Origin: Betaproteobacteria bacterium | GTDB lineage: Bacteria; Pseudomonadota; Gammaproteobacteria; Burkholderiales; Casimicrobiaceae | Direction: 5' to 3' | Assembly: GCA_004293675.1 (NCBI GenBank) | Contig: READ01000019.1 | Coordinates: 62,001-126,000, forward strand | Length of the DNA: 64,000 nt | In this document: positions 1-8,775 of the stretch, one piece after another | How positions within the stretch are numbered: the first letter of the stretch is position 1 | Layout of the letters: each line of letters starts with the position of its first letter | Notes under the pieces: generated by a model | Databases searched by the model: none | What the model saw: the letters and a program-made list of their open reading frames with translations, nothing else | What the model was told of the DNA's origin: nothing | Position numbers and translations under genes: made by a program

Positions 1-843
1 CACCGCCGAGTACATCGTGATCGCCGCACCAATGATGGCACCGATCGAAAAGATGATCGACAGCGCCAGTCCAAGAATCGACAAAAACGTTGAAAGCGCA
101 CGACTCTGCTCTTCGTAAAACGCGGGCTCGGCTTTGACGTCGAGCTTTAATCGAACATCGCCTTCGATTGATTTTTGTACGCGCTCAAGCGCCGAGCTGT
201 CGGCGAGCCGAACCACCATCGATGAATACGCAACCCGTCGAAACGCTTGCCCTAGTTGCTCGGCGTCGCCCCAGGCTTCGGAATCAAAGCCAGACGATTG
301 GCCGTCAAACACGCCGACGATCAACCAGTCACGCGCCGCGAATCGAATCGTGTCGCCAACGTCCATATTGGCAAAGCCACTGTTGACGTTTTTGCCGACC
401 ACGATTTCGCTCGCACCCGGCTGCATCCAGCGCCCGGCTTTGAGCGCCACTTGCGGTCGCAACGTAATGCCCATGGGCGACATGCCGCGAACAATCACGT
501 TTTGTGGGCGTGAGTCACCTTTCTTGGGAGCACCAATGAGCACGACGATTTCGCGCGACGACATCGGCGCGCCTGATGCATCGCGCGCGACGTCGGGAAG
601 CGTTTCGATGAGTGCCGCTTGATCGCGCGACACGCCGCTTTGAATTTCAGTTTGCGCCCCTTGGCGAAGCAAAATCGCGTTGTCCCAACTACCGGTGCCA
701 ACCAAAGTTTTTTTGAGCCCTGCATCAAGCATCAACACCGCGGCAAATACAAAAACAACGAGCGCCATACCGCCCGCAGTGAGCACCGTGGTGAGTCGTC
801 GCGTCCATAGATTTCGCGCGATGTAGGTGAGCGGAAGTTTCAT
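1..843 (-). CDS. FtsX/MacB-type ABC transporter permease, 3' end outside window
   Basis: The reading frame starts at the ATG at 843 and stays open to the window edge (281 codons), so the C-terminus is missing. The translation starts MKLPLTYIARNLWTRR, followed by a hydrophobic first membrane segment (about residues 20-42), a long periplasmic domain of the MacB core type, and the beginning of a second membrane segment near the window edge. This is the N-terminal half of a standard FtsX-type permease. It lies 12 bases downstream of a second permease of the same type, so the two probably form a heteromeric inner-membrane export or lipoprotein/peptide complex. The ATPase would be expected beyond the left edge. 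Substrate is unknown. Confidence 0.85.
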   Translation of the reverse strand, partial: MKLPLTYIARNLWTRRLTTVLTAGGMALVVFVFAAVLMLDAGLKKTLVGTGSWDNAILLRQGAQTEIQSGVSRDQAALIETLPDVARDASGAPMSSREIVVLIGAPKKGDSRPQNVIVRGMSPMGITLRPQVALKAGRWMQPGASEIVVGKNVNSGFANMDVGDTIRFAARDWLIVGVFDGQSSGFDSEAWGDAEQLGQAFRRVAYSSMVVRLADSSALERVQKSIEGDVRLKLDVKAEPAFYEEQSRALSTFLSILGLALSIIFSIGAIIGAAITMYSAV

Positions 844-855
844 CGTTTGCTCGGT

Positions 856-2010
856 CTAGGCAACATGCCGCAACCCGTCAACAATTTTGATTCGTGCGCT
901 GCGGATCGCAGGCACGATGGCGGCCAACAAACCGACCACAACCATGCTGGCAAATTGCCACACCAATGTTTCGTCGGAGACGCGAAACACTGGAAAAATG
1001 GATCCGATCATCGACTTAAACGCCGCCGTCACTGGAAAGGAAACGGCGATACCAATCAGCGCGCCCAACAGCGTGATCGCGATCGATTCGCCGATGACCA
1101 ATCGGGACACAAACGAGGGCGCGAAACCGAGCGCTTTGAGCGTGGCGTACTCGCTGATTCGTTCGCGCGCAGCCATGGCCATGGTGTTGGCAACGACCGC
1201 CAAAATGATGAAGATCACCACGAAACTCACGATGCGAATGGCAGCAATGATCGCTTCTGATTGCGCAACAAATCCAAGCTGAAACGCCTTTTCAGTTTCG
1301 GTGAGCGTCTCGGCGAGGGAATTCTTGAACTCGGCATCGATAGCCTGGCTCATTTCGGCGGATCGCTGCGCGTCTTTGATTCCCACCACGAGCACGCCGG
1401 TTCGATCAGCCGCCCGAGGGAAGCTGACTTTCAGGCGCTCGTTTAAATAGTCCCAGTGGAAATAGAGCTGGCGCGTGAGCGTACCTTCGTCGCGGCCTTC
1501 GTAGATGCCGCGTACGGTGAATTCCCATGTGCCTGGATAAATGGTGCCTTGAATGGGAATTTTGTCGCCGATTTTCCAGCCGTATTGATCGGCAATCGCG
1601 CGGCCAACAATCGTGCCGGTGCGGTCGCGAAGCATCGCTTGCATTTGCTCGGGCGGGAGCACGTATTCGGGATAGAGCTCGAAATGAACAGGCAATGTCA
1701 CCGCGAACTGCGGAAAAAAATTCTTCGGTTCTTGATAAATGCCGCCGAACCAATTGCTCATGCTGATGAGCGAAACCCCGTCAACACCCTTCACCCGCTC
1801 GCGGTAGTACGTAGGCAAAGTGAACGTCAGCGAAATCGCATTCCGAGTGATGAGCCGGTTGCCAGAGGCCGCATCCGAGCCTGCATACCAAGCGTCTACG
1901 ACCGTTCGGAGCAGCCCGAAGGCAACGACTGCTACCACGAGCCCCAACAGCGTCAGGGCGCTCCTCAAGCGGGCGCGAAAGATGTTTTTGAGGATGAGTT
2001 TAAACAGCAT
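856..2010 (-). CDS. FtsX/MacB-type ABC transporter permease
   Basis: A 384-residue inner-membrane protein of the FtsX/MacB permease family. Residues about 15-40 form the first membrane helix (LTLLGLVVAVVAFGLLRTVV). A periplasmic MacB-like core of about 200 residues follows, then three C-terminal helices with the family signature around EYATLKALGFAPSFVSRLV. The ATG at 2010 matches the usual short cytoplasmic N-terminus (MLFKLILKNIFRARLRS). It is the first gene of a two-permease operon with the gene at 1-843. FtsX-type permeases work with a LolD/MacB-type ATPase and often an HlyD-like adaptor, neither of which is visible here. Export of a lipoprotein, peptide or drug is possible; the substrate cannot be read from the sequence. 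Confidence 0.88.
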   Translation of the reverse strand: MLFKLILKNIFRARLRSALTLLGLVVAVVAFGLLRTVVDAWYAGSDAASGNRLITRNAISLTFTLPTYYRERVKGVDGVSLISMSNWFGGIYQEPKNFFPQFAVTLPVHFELYPEYVLPPEQMQAMLRDRTGTIVGRAIADQYGWKIGDKIPIQGTIYPGTWEFTVRGIYEGRDEGTLTRQLYFHWDYLNERLKVSFPRAADRTGVLVVGIKDAQRSAEMSQAIDAEFKNSLAETLTETEKAFQLGFVAQSEAIIAAIRIVSFVVIFIILAVVANTMAMAARERISEYATLKALGFAPSFVSRLVIGESIAITLLGALIGIAVSFPVTAAFKSMIGSIFPVFRVSDETLVWQFASMVVVGLLAAIVPAIRSARIKIVDGLRHVA

Positions 2011-2059
2011 GAGCGGTGATTATCGCGTCTTATGCCTCGCTGCCTCTCAGCCAAATACA

Positions 2060-2172
2060 CTTATTGTCTATAAGCCTTAATAAATATGGGTCGTACTGAA
2101 TAATTTGTCTTATCAAATAAATTATTTATAGCTTCTTATCCCTTATTTAATATGGCATTTATGCAATAAGCC
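2060..2172. repeat. AT-rich paired-palindrome repeat, copy A
   Basis: First of eight similar AT-rich intergenic elements. Arm 1 is AAGCCTTAATAAATATGGG (2072-2090) and arm 2 is CCCTTATTTAATATGGC (2140-2156). Both are imperfect palindromes flanked by GCC/GGC, and their centres are about 67 bp apart. The segment is far richer in A+T than the genes around it. It lies just upstream of the permease operon (start at 2010), so it could affect its expression. Function unknown. Confidence 0.75.
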
Positions 2173-2454
2173 AATTACGCTGACTGCAAGAGTGACACAA
2201 AAGCAACTGACTTGCACGACGGCACGGTGAGCCAATCGAAGCTGAGCTCGAGCGCTCCGGCCAGACGAAGCTCAACGCGTGAGGTCTTTTTTAACGCCGA
2301 TTTGCGCGGGTTTGACGCAGATGGACGCAGATTTTTTTCGCAGCACGCCACGGTGGAGCCGTGGGCGACTCTCAGAGCGAAGCTGCGGTTTTCTGGCGGC
2401 GCGCCTCGACGACAATCGGCGGACTTCGGCGTCAAAGGGGGCTGCTCTTTTAAG
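2173..2454. other. Intergenic region with degenerate repeat fragments
   Basis: No convincing gene. Bases 2291-2337 contain a degenerate copy of the GACGCAGAT-type repeat seen more completely at 47346 and 59845. The open frames here have compositions unlike protein and no ribosome-binding sites. Confidence 0.5.
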
Positions 2455-2545
2455 GCCTCTGCACAACTTCCCTTTTCGTCATTCCCGCCGTCGCGGGAAT
2501 GACGAAGGGGATAGCGATTTCGTGTCCGAAGGAGTTGTGCAGAGG
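2455..2545. repeat. Nested inverted repeat element
   Basis: An outer inverted repeat (CCTCTGCACAACT at 2455-2467, AGTTGTGCAGAGG at 2533-2545) encloses an inner palindrome (CGTCATTCCCGC at 2478-2489, GCGGGAATGACG at 2493-2504). The inner part belongs to the CGTCATTCCCGC-type extragenic palindromes common in proteobacteria, and related GC-rich copies occur at 16.3-17.3 kb. The remainder, 2546-2635, shows no gene. Confidence 0.7.
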
Positions 2546-2635
2546 TCTTCTTGTTTGATTCTGGTCGGTTGGTGCGGTATGACGCGGAACACGGCCAGAA
2601 TCGACGCGCTTCCTGAGCCATCGAGCTAAACAGGA

Positions 2636-2673
2636 AAAGAAAAACCCCGGTCACTTACGCGAACCGGGGTTCT
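2636..2673 (-). terminator. Rho-independent terminator after tonB
   Basis: The inverted repeat AACCCCGGT / ACCGGGGTT with a loop of about 10 bases is followed, reading on the minus strand, by a T-rich run (TTTTTCTTTTCC). It lies about 50 bases past the tonB stop codon and would end the exbB-exbD-exbD-tonB transcript. Confidence 0.8.
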
Positions 2674-2725
2674 TCTCGTTGCTTACTGCGTGGCGGTTTT
2701 GGTGCCGCGCATTCGGTGGAGTTGT

Positions 2726-3439
2726 CTAGTCGAGTTTCATAACAAAGGGAATCTCAACTTCGAACTTTTCGCCGTCCCCTTTGGTGCGGCATCCACCGTC
2801 CGTGAGAACTGTGCTGAAGGTCCGCTGCACCGCGTTGCGCATCGAGCCCGGATTGACCGAACCGACGCGAACGTTGGTGAACGTGCCGTCGCCGTTGACG
2901 GTGACCAACACCGTGCCTTCGATCCGATCGACGCCCGCTTTGTTCATGTCACGAACAGGCGGCGAATCGGGGCGACAGGCTTGCGGCAGCGCGCTCAAAC
3001 CGATACGCGTGAGCGCGGGTTTAGGCGGCGGAGCCGGCGGTGCTGGCGGTGCCGGTGGCGCTGGTGGCGCTGGCGGCGGCGGCGGTGCAATCTTGTATTC
3101 TGCTTTCGGTGGCTCAGTCGTCGTCGTTATTGACGGAGCAGCCGGCGCAGCAACAGCGACTTCAACCGGTGGCACGTACGGCGGCGGAGGTGCAGCCGGC
3201 GGTGGTGGTGGAAGATTCGGTGTCTTCGGTGGTGGTGGCGGAGGCGGCGGAGGCGGCGGAGGTGGCGGAAGTTTTACCTCCTCCACGATCTTGGCTTCCA
3301 ACGGTTTTTTCATCGCATCGACCGCTTTTTTGCCGAAGCCAGACAGCACAGCAAAGACGATGAGTGCATGGAAAGCAAACACCACCGCGATGGCCACGGT
3401 GCGCTTACTCGAGCTTTTCGGCTGATAGGTGTAATCCAT
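2726..3439 (-). CDS. tonB: Energy transducer TonB
   Basis: A 237-residue TonB. It transmits energy from the ExbB/ExbD proton channel to outer-membrane receptors. There is one N-terminal membrane anchor (about residues 14-34, AIAVVFAFHALIVFAVLSGF). A very proline-rich periplasmic spacer follows, including an uninterrupted run of 14 prolines (about residues 58-71) and a PPAPPAPPAPPAPP tract. The C-terminal TonB domain (about 150-237) includes the EGTVLVTVNGDGTFTNVRV strand region. It is the last gene of exbB-exbD-exbD-tonB, 20 bases after exbD. Two TonB-dependent receptors lie next door and are likely clients. The Pro run should make translation depend on EF-P, and the Gly/Pro triplet tract in the DNA could vary in length between strains. 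Confidence 0.95.
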   Translation of the reverse strand: MDYTYQPKSSSKRTVAIAVVFAFHALIVFAVLSGFGKKAVDAMKKPLEAKIVEEVKLPPPPPPPPPPPPPPKTPNLPPPPPAAPPPPYVPPVEVAVAAPAAPSITTTTEPPKAEYKIAPPPPPAPPAPPAPPAPPAPPPKPALTRIGLSALPQACRPDSPPVRDMNKAGVDRIEGTVLVTVNGDGTFTNVRVGSVNPGSMRNAVQRTFSTVLTDGGCRTKGDGEKFEVEIPFVMKLD

Positions 3440-3459
3440 AGTTTGTTTGGCCTATCCGC

Positions 3460-3894
3460 TTACAAAAACTGCTCGTGACCGAGAATACCCATCTTTACCA
3501 AGCCAAGACGCTGTGAAGCAGCCATGACATAGGCAACGATTTCATACTTTGCATCCTTATTGGGGCGCAAATGGATCTCGGGTTGATTGGCCTGAGCCGA
3601 GGCTGCGGCCATTTTCGATTCAAGTTCGTTGCGATCAACGATAGCAACGCCGTTCCAGAAAACGCGCCCCACTTCGTCGATGTCGATCTTGACCACTTCC
3701 GGCTCCACCAAGGGCTTGTTAGGGCTTGGCGGCGGCATGTTCATATTGACTGAATGCAACTGAATCGGAATGGTGATGATGAGCATGATGATGAGCACAA
3801 GCATCACGTCGATCAACGGCGTGGTGTTCATCTCAATCATCGGCTCCGGATCACCATTGCTGCTGGAGGAGGAATTTCCTACATTCATTCCCAT
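3460..3894 (-). CDS. exbD: Biopolymer transport protein ExbD (second copy)
   Basis: A 144-residue ExbD. The N-terminal membrane helix carries the conserved proton-path aspartate in TPLIDVMLVLIIMLIIT (about residues 26-42). A periplasmic TolR/ExbD fold follows, ending in the ILGHEQFL tail. It is the second of two tandem exbD genes that share the MGMNVG start. The upstream exbD stop is only 3 bases away, so translation is probably coupled. In Xanthomonas a second ExbD is needed only for some substrates; a similar specialisation is possible but is inference here. Confidence 0.95.
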   Translation of the reverse strand: MGMNVGNSSSSSNGDPEPMIEMNTTPLIDVMLVLIIMLIITIPIQLHSVNMNMPPPSPNKPLVEPEVVKIDIDEVGRVFWNGVAIVDRNELESKMAAASAQANQPEIHLRPNKDAKYEIVAYVMAASQRLGLVKMGILGHEQFL

Positions 3895-3897
3895 GAT

Positions 3898-4329
3898 TTA
3901 GCCTCCTCTTGCTGCGGGTTCGGTGAGGAACGCGATTTTGGTGATGCCAGCGGCGCGCGCCGCAAAGATGACTCGCCCCACGCCGTCGTACTTCGCGGTC
4001 AAATCGCCGCGAATATGCACTTCCGGTTGCGGATCCATCTTCGAGACTTTTTTCAGCCGATCGGTCAGGTCGCGAATGTCACGAATCGGTGTGTCGTACA
4101 TAAACATACGGCTTTGCGCGTCAACCGAGATCACGACGTTTTCAGGCTTCGATTCGCGAATCTGAATTTCCTCTTTCGGCAGCTCCACCTTGATGGATGT
4201 TGTCACGACGGGAATCGTAATCAAGAAAATAATCAAAAGCACCAACATCACATCGACCAGCGGCGTGGTGTTGATGGTTGAATTGATCTGGTCTTCTTCG
4301 CCAGACGATGAACCAACGTTCATACCCAT
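3898..4329 (-). CDS. exbD: Biopolymer transport protein ExbD (first copy)
   Basis: A 143-residue ExbD with one N-terminal membrane helix containing the functional aspartate (NTTPLVDVMLVLLIIFLIT, about residues 19-37) and a C-terminal periplasmic domain. A purine-rich ribosome-binding site (GCAGGAGATATTGC) precedes the ATG at 4329. With exbB upstream (about 200 bases of non-coding spacer) it forms the proton-driven motor for TonB. Both ExbD copies keep the catalytic Asp, so neither looks decayed. Confidence 0.95.
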   Translation of the reverse strand: MGMNVGSSSGEEDQINSTINTTPLVDVMLVLLIIFLITIPVVTTSIKVELPKEEIQIRESKPENVVISVDAQSRMFMYDTPIRDIRDLTDRLKKVSKMDPQPEVHIRGDLTAKYDGVGRVIFAARAAGITKIAFLTEPAARGG

Positions 4330-4533
4330 TGCAATATCTCCTGCAGGGTTAGGGACGCGACAGACGGAGCGGCAAACCGAAAAGCCGAGTCAAAGCAGCA
4401 AAGCTTTGACCATCGCCCACCGCCGCAGGTTCTGTCCGACACGAGAGTCGGCTCAAAACATGCGGAGCAGCGCGAGTCGGCTTCAAAATTCTCGCCTCGT
4501 CTTGCAACATCCCAAAAAGGTTGAACTTCGGGG

Positions 4534-5415
4534 TTACTTCTTGCCGGAGGCGATCAACACAGAGTGCAGATCGGTTCCGAACGAGCGAATTTTGTCCATC
4601 GTGGTCTTATTGCGACGAACGATGAAGTTGTAGCCCAACACAGCCGGAACGGCCACGGCCAAGCCGATGGCTGTCATGATCAGCGCTTCGCCCACAGGGC
4701 CCGCCACTTTGTCGATCGAGGCTTGCCCCGATACGCCGATCTTCACCAGCGCGTTGTAAATACCCCAAACGGTTCCGAACAGACCAACGAATGGCGCGGT
4801 GGATCCAACAGTCGCCAGGAAAGCCAAGCCGTTCTGCAAGTTACTCTGGACGGCGTCAATCGCGCGCTGAATCGATTGCGTCACCCAGTCCGAAAAACCA
4901 ATGTGAGCAAGCAGTCCTTCGTGTTTTTTCGTGGCCTCTAAACCGGCCTGAGCGATGAAGCGGAACGGGCTCTGCTCCTTAAGGGCCTCCATCCCTTGCG
5001 CTAGGTTAGGCGCTGCCCAGAAATCACGCTCAGCCTGTTTGGCTTGACGCCCGATGCGGCTGAGCTCAACGAGCTTAGCGACCATGATGTACCAAGAACC
5101 AACCGACATGACCACCAAGATGACGAAGGTCGTCCAGGCCACGACGTCGGCATGCTCCAACATCGCTTTCAAGCCGTAGGGGTTCTCGGCTTGCGCAGTG
5201 CTTTTGCCGGGAGCCATTACGGGCGCGGCGCTAGGCGTTGGAGCGGCCGCCGCGGACGGTGCCGCAGGCGCAGTCGCCGCGGCGGGGGCGCCAGTAGTGG
5301 ACGCTGTTTGCGCGTGTACGACAACGCTCAACGGCGACAACGCCAAAACGCTGGCAGCAACACCCGCAAGAACGCGGCTCGTGGCCCCGTCTCGAAGCTG
5401 ATCAAAAACTCCCAT
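4534..5415 (-). CDS. exbB: Biopolymer transport protein ExbB (MotA/TolQ/ExbB proton channel)
   Basis: A 293-residue ExbB. The chosen start is the ATG at 5415 (MGVFDQLRDGATSR), preceded by AGGAGTTCAC; the frame is open further upstream but without a good start. The N-terminus has a signal-like hydrophobic stretch ending in VVVHAQT, an Ala/Pro-rich spacer (about 35-65), then three ExbB membrane helices. The conserved core is around FLATVGSTAPFVGLFGTVWG and GEALIMTAIGLAVAVPAV. It is first in the exbB-exbD-exbD-tonB operon. The extended N-terminal periplasmic segment is typical of the longer ExbB type of Burkholderiales and Xanthomonas. Confidence 0.95.
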   Translation of the reverse strand: MGVFDQLRDGATSRVLAGVAASVLALSPLSVVVHAQTASTTGAPAAATAPAAPSAAAAPTPSAAPVMAPGKSTAQAENPYGLKAMLEHADVVAWTTFVILVVMSVGSWYIMVAKLVELSRIGRQAKQAERDFWAAPNLAQGMEALKEQSPFRFIAQAGLEATKKHEGLLAHIGFSDWVTQSIQRAIDAVQSNLQNGLAFLATVGSTAPFVGLFGTVWGIYNALVKIGVSGQASIDKVAGPVGEALIMTAIGLAVAVPAVLGYNFIVRRNKTTMDKIRSFGTDLHSVLIASGKK

Positions 5416-5557
5416 GTGAACTCCTATTTCTGTGGATTTGGTGTGGTGAATACGCGAATATACCCTTGGAGCGCTCTGTAGCCGAGCGTTTGACGGTGAA
5501 GTGACAGTCAACTCGGAGTGCGCCCTTTTTTGGAACGATGCCGTCAGGCTAAGCACC

Positions 5558-5590
5558 AAAAAAAACGCGCACCGAGGTGCGCGTTTTTTA
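5558..5590. terminator. Bidirectional-looking intrinsic terminator
   Basis: A perfect stem AACGCGCACC / GGTGCGCGTT is flanked by A8 on the left and T6 on the right of the plus strand. On the minus strand it follows the stop codon of the receptor gene ending at 5625 and would terminate it before the exbB promoter region. Confidence 0.9.
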
Positions 5591-5624
5591 AGGCAAGCGG
5601 CCAATACGCCGCTTGAAGGGCGAT

Positions 5625-8411
5625 CTACTTGAACGAGTAGTTGGCGCCCACGTAGACAAACCGACCACGAGGATCGTACTGGGTGATGTCGTAACCAGCT
5701 TGGAACTGGTTTGACGCTGGAACGAAGATTGGCGGGTCTTTATCGAACACATTCTTTCCGCCCAACGACAAGCGCAGATTCTTGATACCACTATATGCCA
5801 GATTTAGGTCATAAAGCGAGTAGCTCGGAATGAAGCTGCGCTCACCATCGATTTGACGGAGGCCGGCCTCATAGCCGCGGATGTAGTTTTGCGTGAGCGT
5901 AGCCGCGAAAGGTCCACGGGTGAAGGTGGCGGAGAGTGCGTGTTTCCAACGCAAGACTACGCCACCGTTATCCGCACCCAGGACTGGGTCGCCGTTTGCG
6001 TCAACGATGGTGCCGACCTTGTACGAAATAGCGCCGCTAGGCGTTGTCTCGTCAAACTTCTTCATGTAGGTGCCCGAGAGCCCTAAATCGAGTGTACCGG
6101 CAGCAAACTTGTGGCGGTAATTCGCGCCTAAGTCGAAGCCCTCAACAACCAAGGCGCCGGTATTGCTCGAGATCGCAACGATTTGATCCACGTCACCCGA
6201 TGCATTGAGCGTCACCAGATTCCGGTAAGCCGGGTCGCCAGCGCGGAAACGCGAAACGATCAACTGAGCCGAAGGGACGGTAATCACATCGGTCATTTTC
6301 ACGCGGAAGTAATCCGCCGACAACGTCAGGTTATTGATCGGCGAGAACACCACACCAAACGAACTCTGATCAGACTTTTCTGGCTTCAAGCCAGGGTTGC
6401 CGCCGGTAAGCGCAGGGACTTGAATGTTCGTGCCGCGTCCTGGGTCGGTGAAGCCCTCGGATGTGCCCACTGACTGCGGCAACCATAGGTCTGACAGGGT
6501 AGGTGCGCGGAAGCCCGTTCCGATACTGGCGCGGAAGAGAACCTGCTTGGTCGGATTAAAGCGCAAATTGGCTTTGTAGTTTGTGCTGCCGCCCACATCG
6601 TTATAACGATCATGACGCAGCGAGGCGCTCGCCTCTAAGGTCTTCAACAGCGGCGCGTTGAGCTCCACGAATCCCGACGTTACGTTGCGGCTCCGATCCA
6701 CTGGGGGAGTCGCCCCCCCTAGGCCGGCTATATCACCGGTTTCCAGCGCTGGGCTCGGGTTCGTGACATATTTTTCGCTACGGTACTGCAAGCCGGCGGC
6801 GTACTGAAGGATACCGGCAGGAAGCTTCCAGACTTCACCGGTCAGACGTCCGTCGAAGTTGTCGCTAGTCGATTTCGCGGTTTGCGTGTTGCCCGTATAT
6901 TTTGCGTTAGCGGCAGCAAGCGCGGCATTGAACGCTGCGGACTGCGTCAACGACCACGGGTTGTAATCGCTGTTGGCAGCGTTGACCACTTTGGCGAAGG
7001 CCACTTGCGAAAAGTATCCATCCGGAACGGTACCGACGAGCTTGCTCTCGTTGCGGGAGTAGGCCACTTCGTAGTCTTGACCGGCGACGGTGCCACGCGC
7101 GCCGACAACCAAACGGCTCTGTTGGCTTTCATCTAAGCTCGTACGCAAACCGAAGTCAAACACGCGCGACGTAACCGCCAGCGTTTGCCCAACCAGTGAG
7201 CCGAATCCATTGGCGTTCAAATAAGCCGCCGCAGTTGCGTAGTTAGGATTGCTAGGGCGGAGCAACAGCGCAGGATCCACGCCTTGCTGCTGGAAGAGCG
7301 CGTCAGATGTCAAAAAGCTACGGCGAACCGGGCTAGGCTGAAACTGCTGCGTCACAGCGCTCTCAGAATAGAGGAAATCACCAAACAGCTCATGCTGACT
7401 GTTGAGTTTGAACGTGCCGTTTGCCGTGAAGCTCGTAAGTTCACGTTTTGGCGTCAACCCTACGAAGCCAGAACTGTCGAATGCGCAGAAGGGAACACCC
7501 TTCGCGGTATTGGTGGGGTTTTTAAACATGTTGATGTCGCCGCACTTGTCCTGTGCAGCCAAGGGGTTTCCGTAGCCACGGCCTGGGCTAGCGCCAAAAC
7601 CATCCACGGGCTTACCCTCTGTCCATACCCCTGCAGCATTGCGTGAGCCGGGGGTGTAGGCACCTTCAATGTTGCCTTGGCCCGTGGCTCCGGCGACGAT
7701 AAAGGGGAATTGGTTGCCCGTTTTTGCGAAGGCACGATCCTTCGCGAAAAGAGCGTCTTCTTTCTCGTAGGTGCCCGAAATCGTTACGTTGAACCCCTGC
7801 TTGGCGAGACTGCCCATGCCAGCAACGGCCGACACCTGAAGGTTTTCACCGCCACCGCTGCGGGTGGGAGCGCCGTACTTCACGCCAATCTCAGCGCCGC
7901 GGAAATCCTTGGTCAAGATGAAGTTGACTACGCCAGCCACCGCGTCGGAGCCATACACGGCGGACGCGCCATCCTTGAGCACTTCGACGCGCTCAATGGC
8001 TGCAATCGGAATGGTGTTGACGTTGACCGCGGTACCACCGAGACCAGCCTGGGCTGCTACACGGCGACCATTGACCAAGACTAAGGAGCGCTCATCACCG
8101 AGTCCACGGAGGGAAATCGAAGAGAAGCCGTAGGTTGATGAGCCGGCGCCAGTGGCATTAACCGTTGCACCCGCACTGGAAATTGCCGAGATCGACGAGA
8201 GCAGTTGCTCCGTGCTCGTTGCTCCCGTGCGCGCGATGTCCTCGCGAGTCAAAACCTGGACGGGAAGCGCGCCTTCAGCGTCCACGCGCTTGATCGACGA
8301 ACCCGTAATTTCTACGCGCTCGACGGTTTGAGTTTGCGCGAATGCGGCACTTGTGATGCCCATCGCCGCGATCGCATTCATTGTTGCGATCACTAAGAGT
8401 TTTCGTTGCAT
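5625..8411 (-). CDS. TonB-dependent receptor
   Basis: A 928-residue outer-membrane receptor. The signal peptide is MQRKLLVIATMNAIAAMGIT ending in AAFAQ (about residue 26). An N-terminal segment with VERVEITGSSIKR precedes the plug domain (about 40-170, including SLRGLGDERSLVLVNGRRV and the DGASAVYGSDAVAGVVNF motif). A C-terminal 22-strand barrel ends in the canonical GRFVYVGANYSFK with a terminal aromatic-x residue. The size and the VEITGS start fit the large receptors used in Xanthomonas, Caulobacter and Burkholderiales for carbohydrates, peptides or siderophores. The adjacent tonB operon, S9 peptidase and peptide ABC transporter suggest a peptide-like substrate; that is inference. No FecR-type signalling domain is seen. 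Confidence 0.93.
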   Translation of the reverse strand: MQRKLLVIATMNAIAAMGITSAAFAQTQTVERVEITGSSIKRVDAEGALPVQVLTREDIARTGATSTEQLLSSISAISSAGATVNATGAGSSTYGFSSISLRGLGDERSLVLVNGRRVAAQAGLGGTAVNVNTIPIAAIERVEVLKDGASAVYGSDAVAGVVNFILTKDFRGAEIGVKYGAPTRSGGGENLQVSAVAGMGSLAKQGFNVTISGTYEKEDALFAKDRAFAKTGNQFPFIVAGATGQGNIEGAYTPGSRNAAGVWTEGKPVDGFGASPGRGYGNPLAAQDKCGDINMFKNPTNTAKGVPFCAFDSSGFVGLTPKRELTSFTANGTFKLNSQHELFGDFLYSESAVTQQFQPSPVRRSFLTSDALFQQQGVDPALLLRPSNPNYATAAAYLNANGFGSLVGQTLAVTSRVFDFGLRTSLDESQQSRLVVGARGTVAGQDYEVAYSRNESKLVGTVPDGYFSQVAFAKVVNAANSDYNPWSLTQSAAFNAALAAANAKYTGNTQTAKSTSDNFDGRLTGEVWKLPAGILQYAAGLQYRSEKYVTNPSPALETGDIAGLGGATPPVDRSRNVTSGFVELNAPLLKTLEASASLRHDRYNDVGGSTNYKANLRFNPTKQVLFRASIGTGFRAPTLSDLWLPQSVGTSEGFTDPGRGTNIQVPALTGGNPGLKPEKSDQSSFGVVFSPINNLTLSADYFRVKMTDVITVPSAQLIVSRFRAGDPAYRNLVTLNASGDVDQIVAISSNTGALVVEGFDLGANYRHKFAAGTLDLGLSGTYMKKFDETTPSGAISYKVGTIVDANGDPVLGADNGGVVLRWKHALSATFTRGPFAATLTQNYIRGYEAGLRQIDGERSFIPSYSLYDLNLAYSGIKNLRLSLGGKNVFDKDPPIFVPASNQFQAGYDITQYDPRGRFVYVGANYSFK

Positions 8412-8654
8412 GACTACCCTCCAAAGAAAAGTGAAAAAAGGCGCAAAGGCCGATGAGTTATTTTGCAGTAGCGCGCGGTAGTTGTGTTCGATGGAATTTT
8501 TAGCGCGAGTGTGATCAAAAAGTCGTTCTTGAACACGCGGCTCGCATGCACTTGTTCAAGTATTTGATTTTTATGGCAATTATTTCGGTTTGAAGAAATT
8601 ACTGAGTGGCTGACCCGCTCTGATCGCGTTCTAAAACACGTACATCTATACATT

Positions 8655-8775
8655 AAGCTTTCTAGATTTATGCCTTTGTTTTAAAGGGCTATAGAACTTT
8701 TCAATAATTAGTCGAAAAAGTACAAATACCAACCAAATTCCAATTTATAAAGGCTTTAACGGATAAAGTTGGGAT
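8655..8775. repeat. AT-rich paired-palindrome repeat, copy B, in a divergent promoter region
   Basis: Arm 1 is GCCTTTGTTTTAAAGGGC (8672-8689) and arm 2 is CCAATTTATAAAGGC (8740-8754), centres about 67 bp apart. It lies in the 621-base gap between the receptor (starts 8411, leftward) and the S9 peptidase (starts 9033, rightward), so it sits in a shared regulatory region. The rest of the gap (8412-8654 and 8776-9032) contains no gene; promoters for both genes must lie here but I cannot place -35/-10 boxes with confidence. Confidence 0.7.

Noticed and set aside
2781-3425. Gly-rich plus-strand frame opposite tonB
   Set aside because: It is the complement of the polyproline-coding region; tonB has the right motifs, operon position and start.
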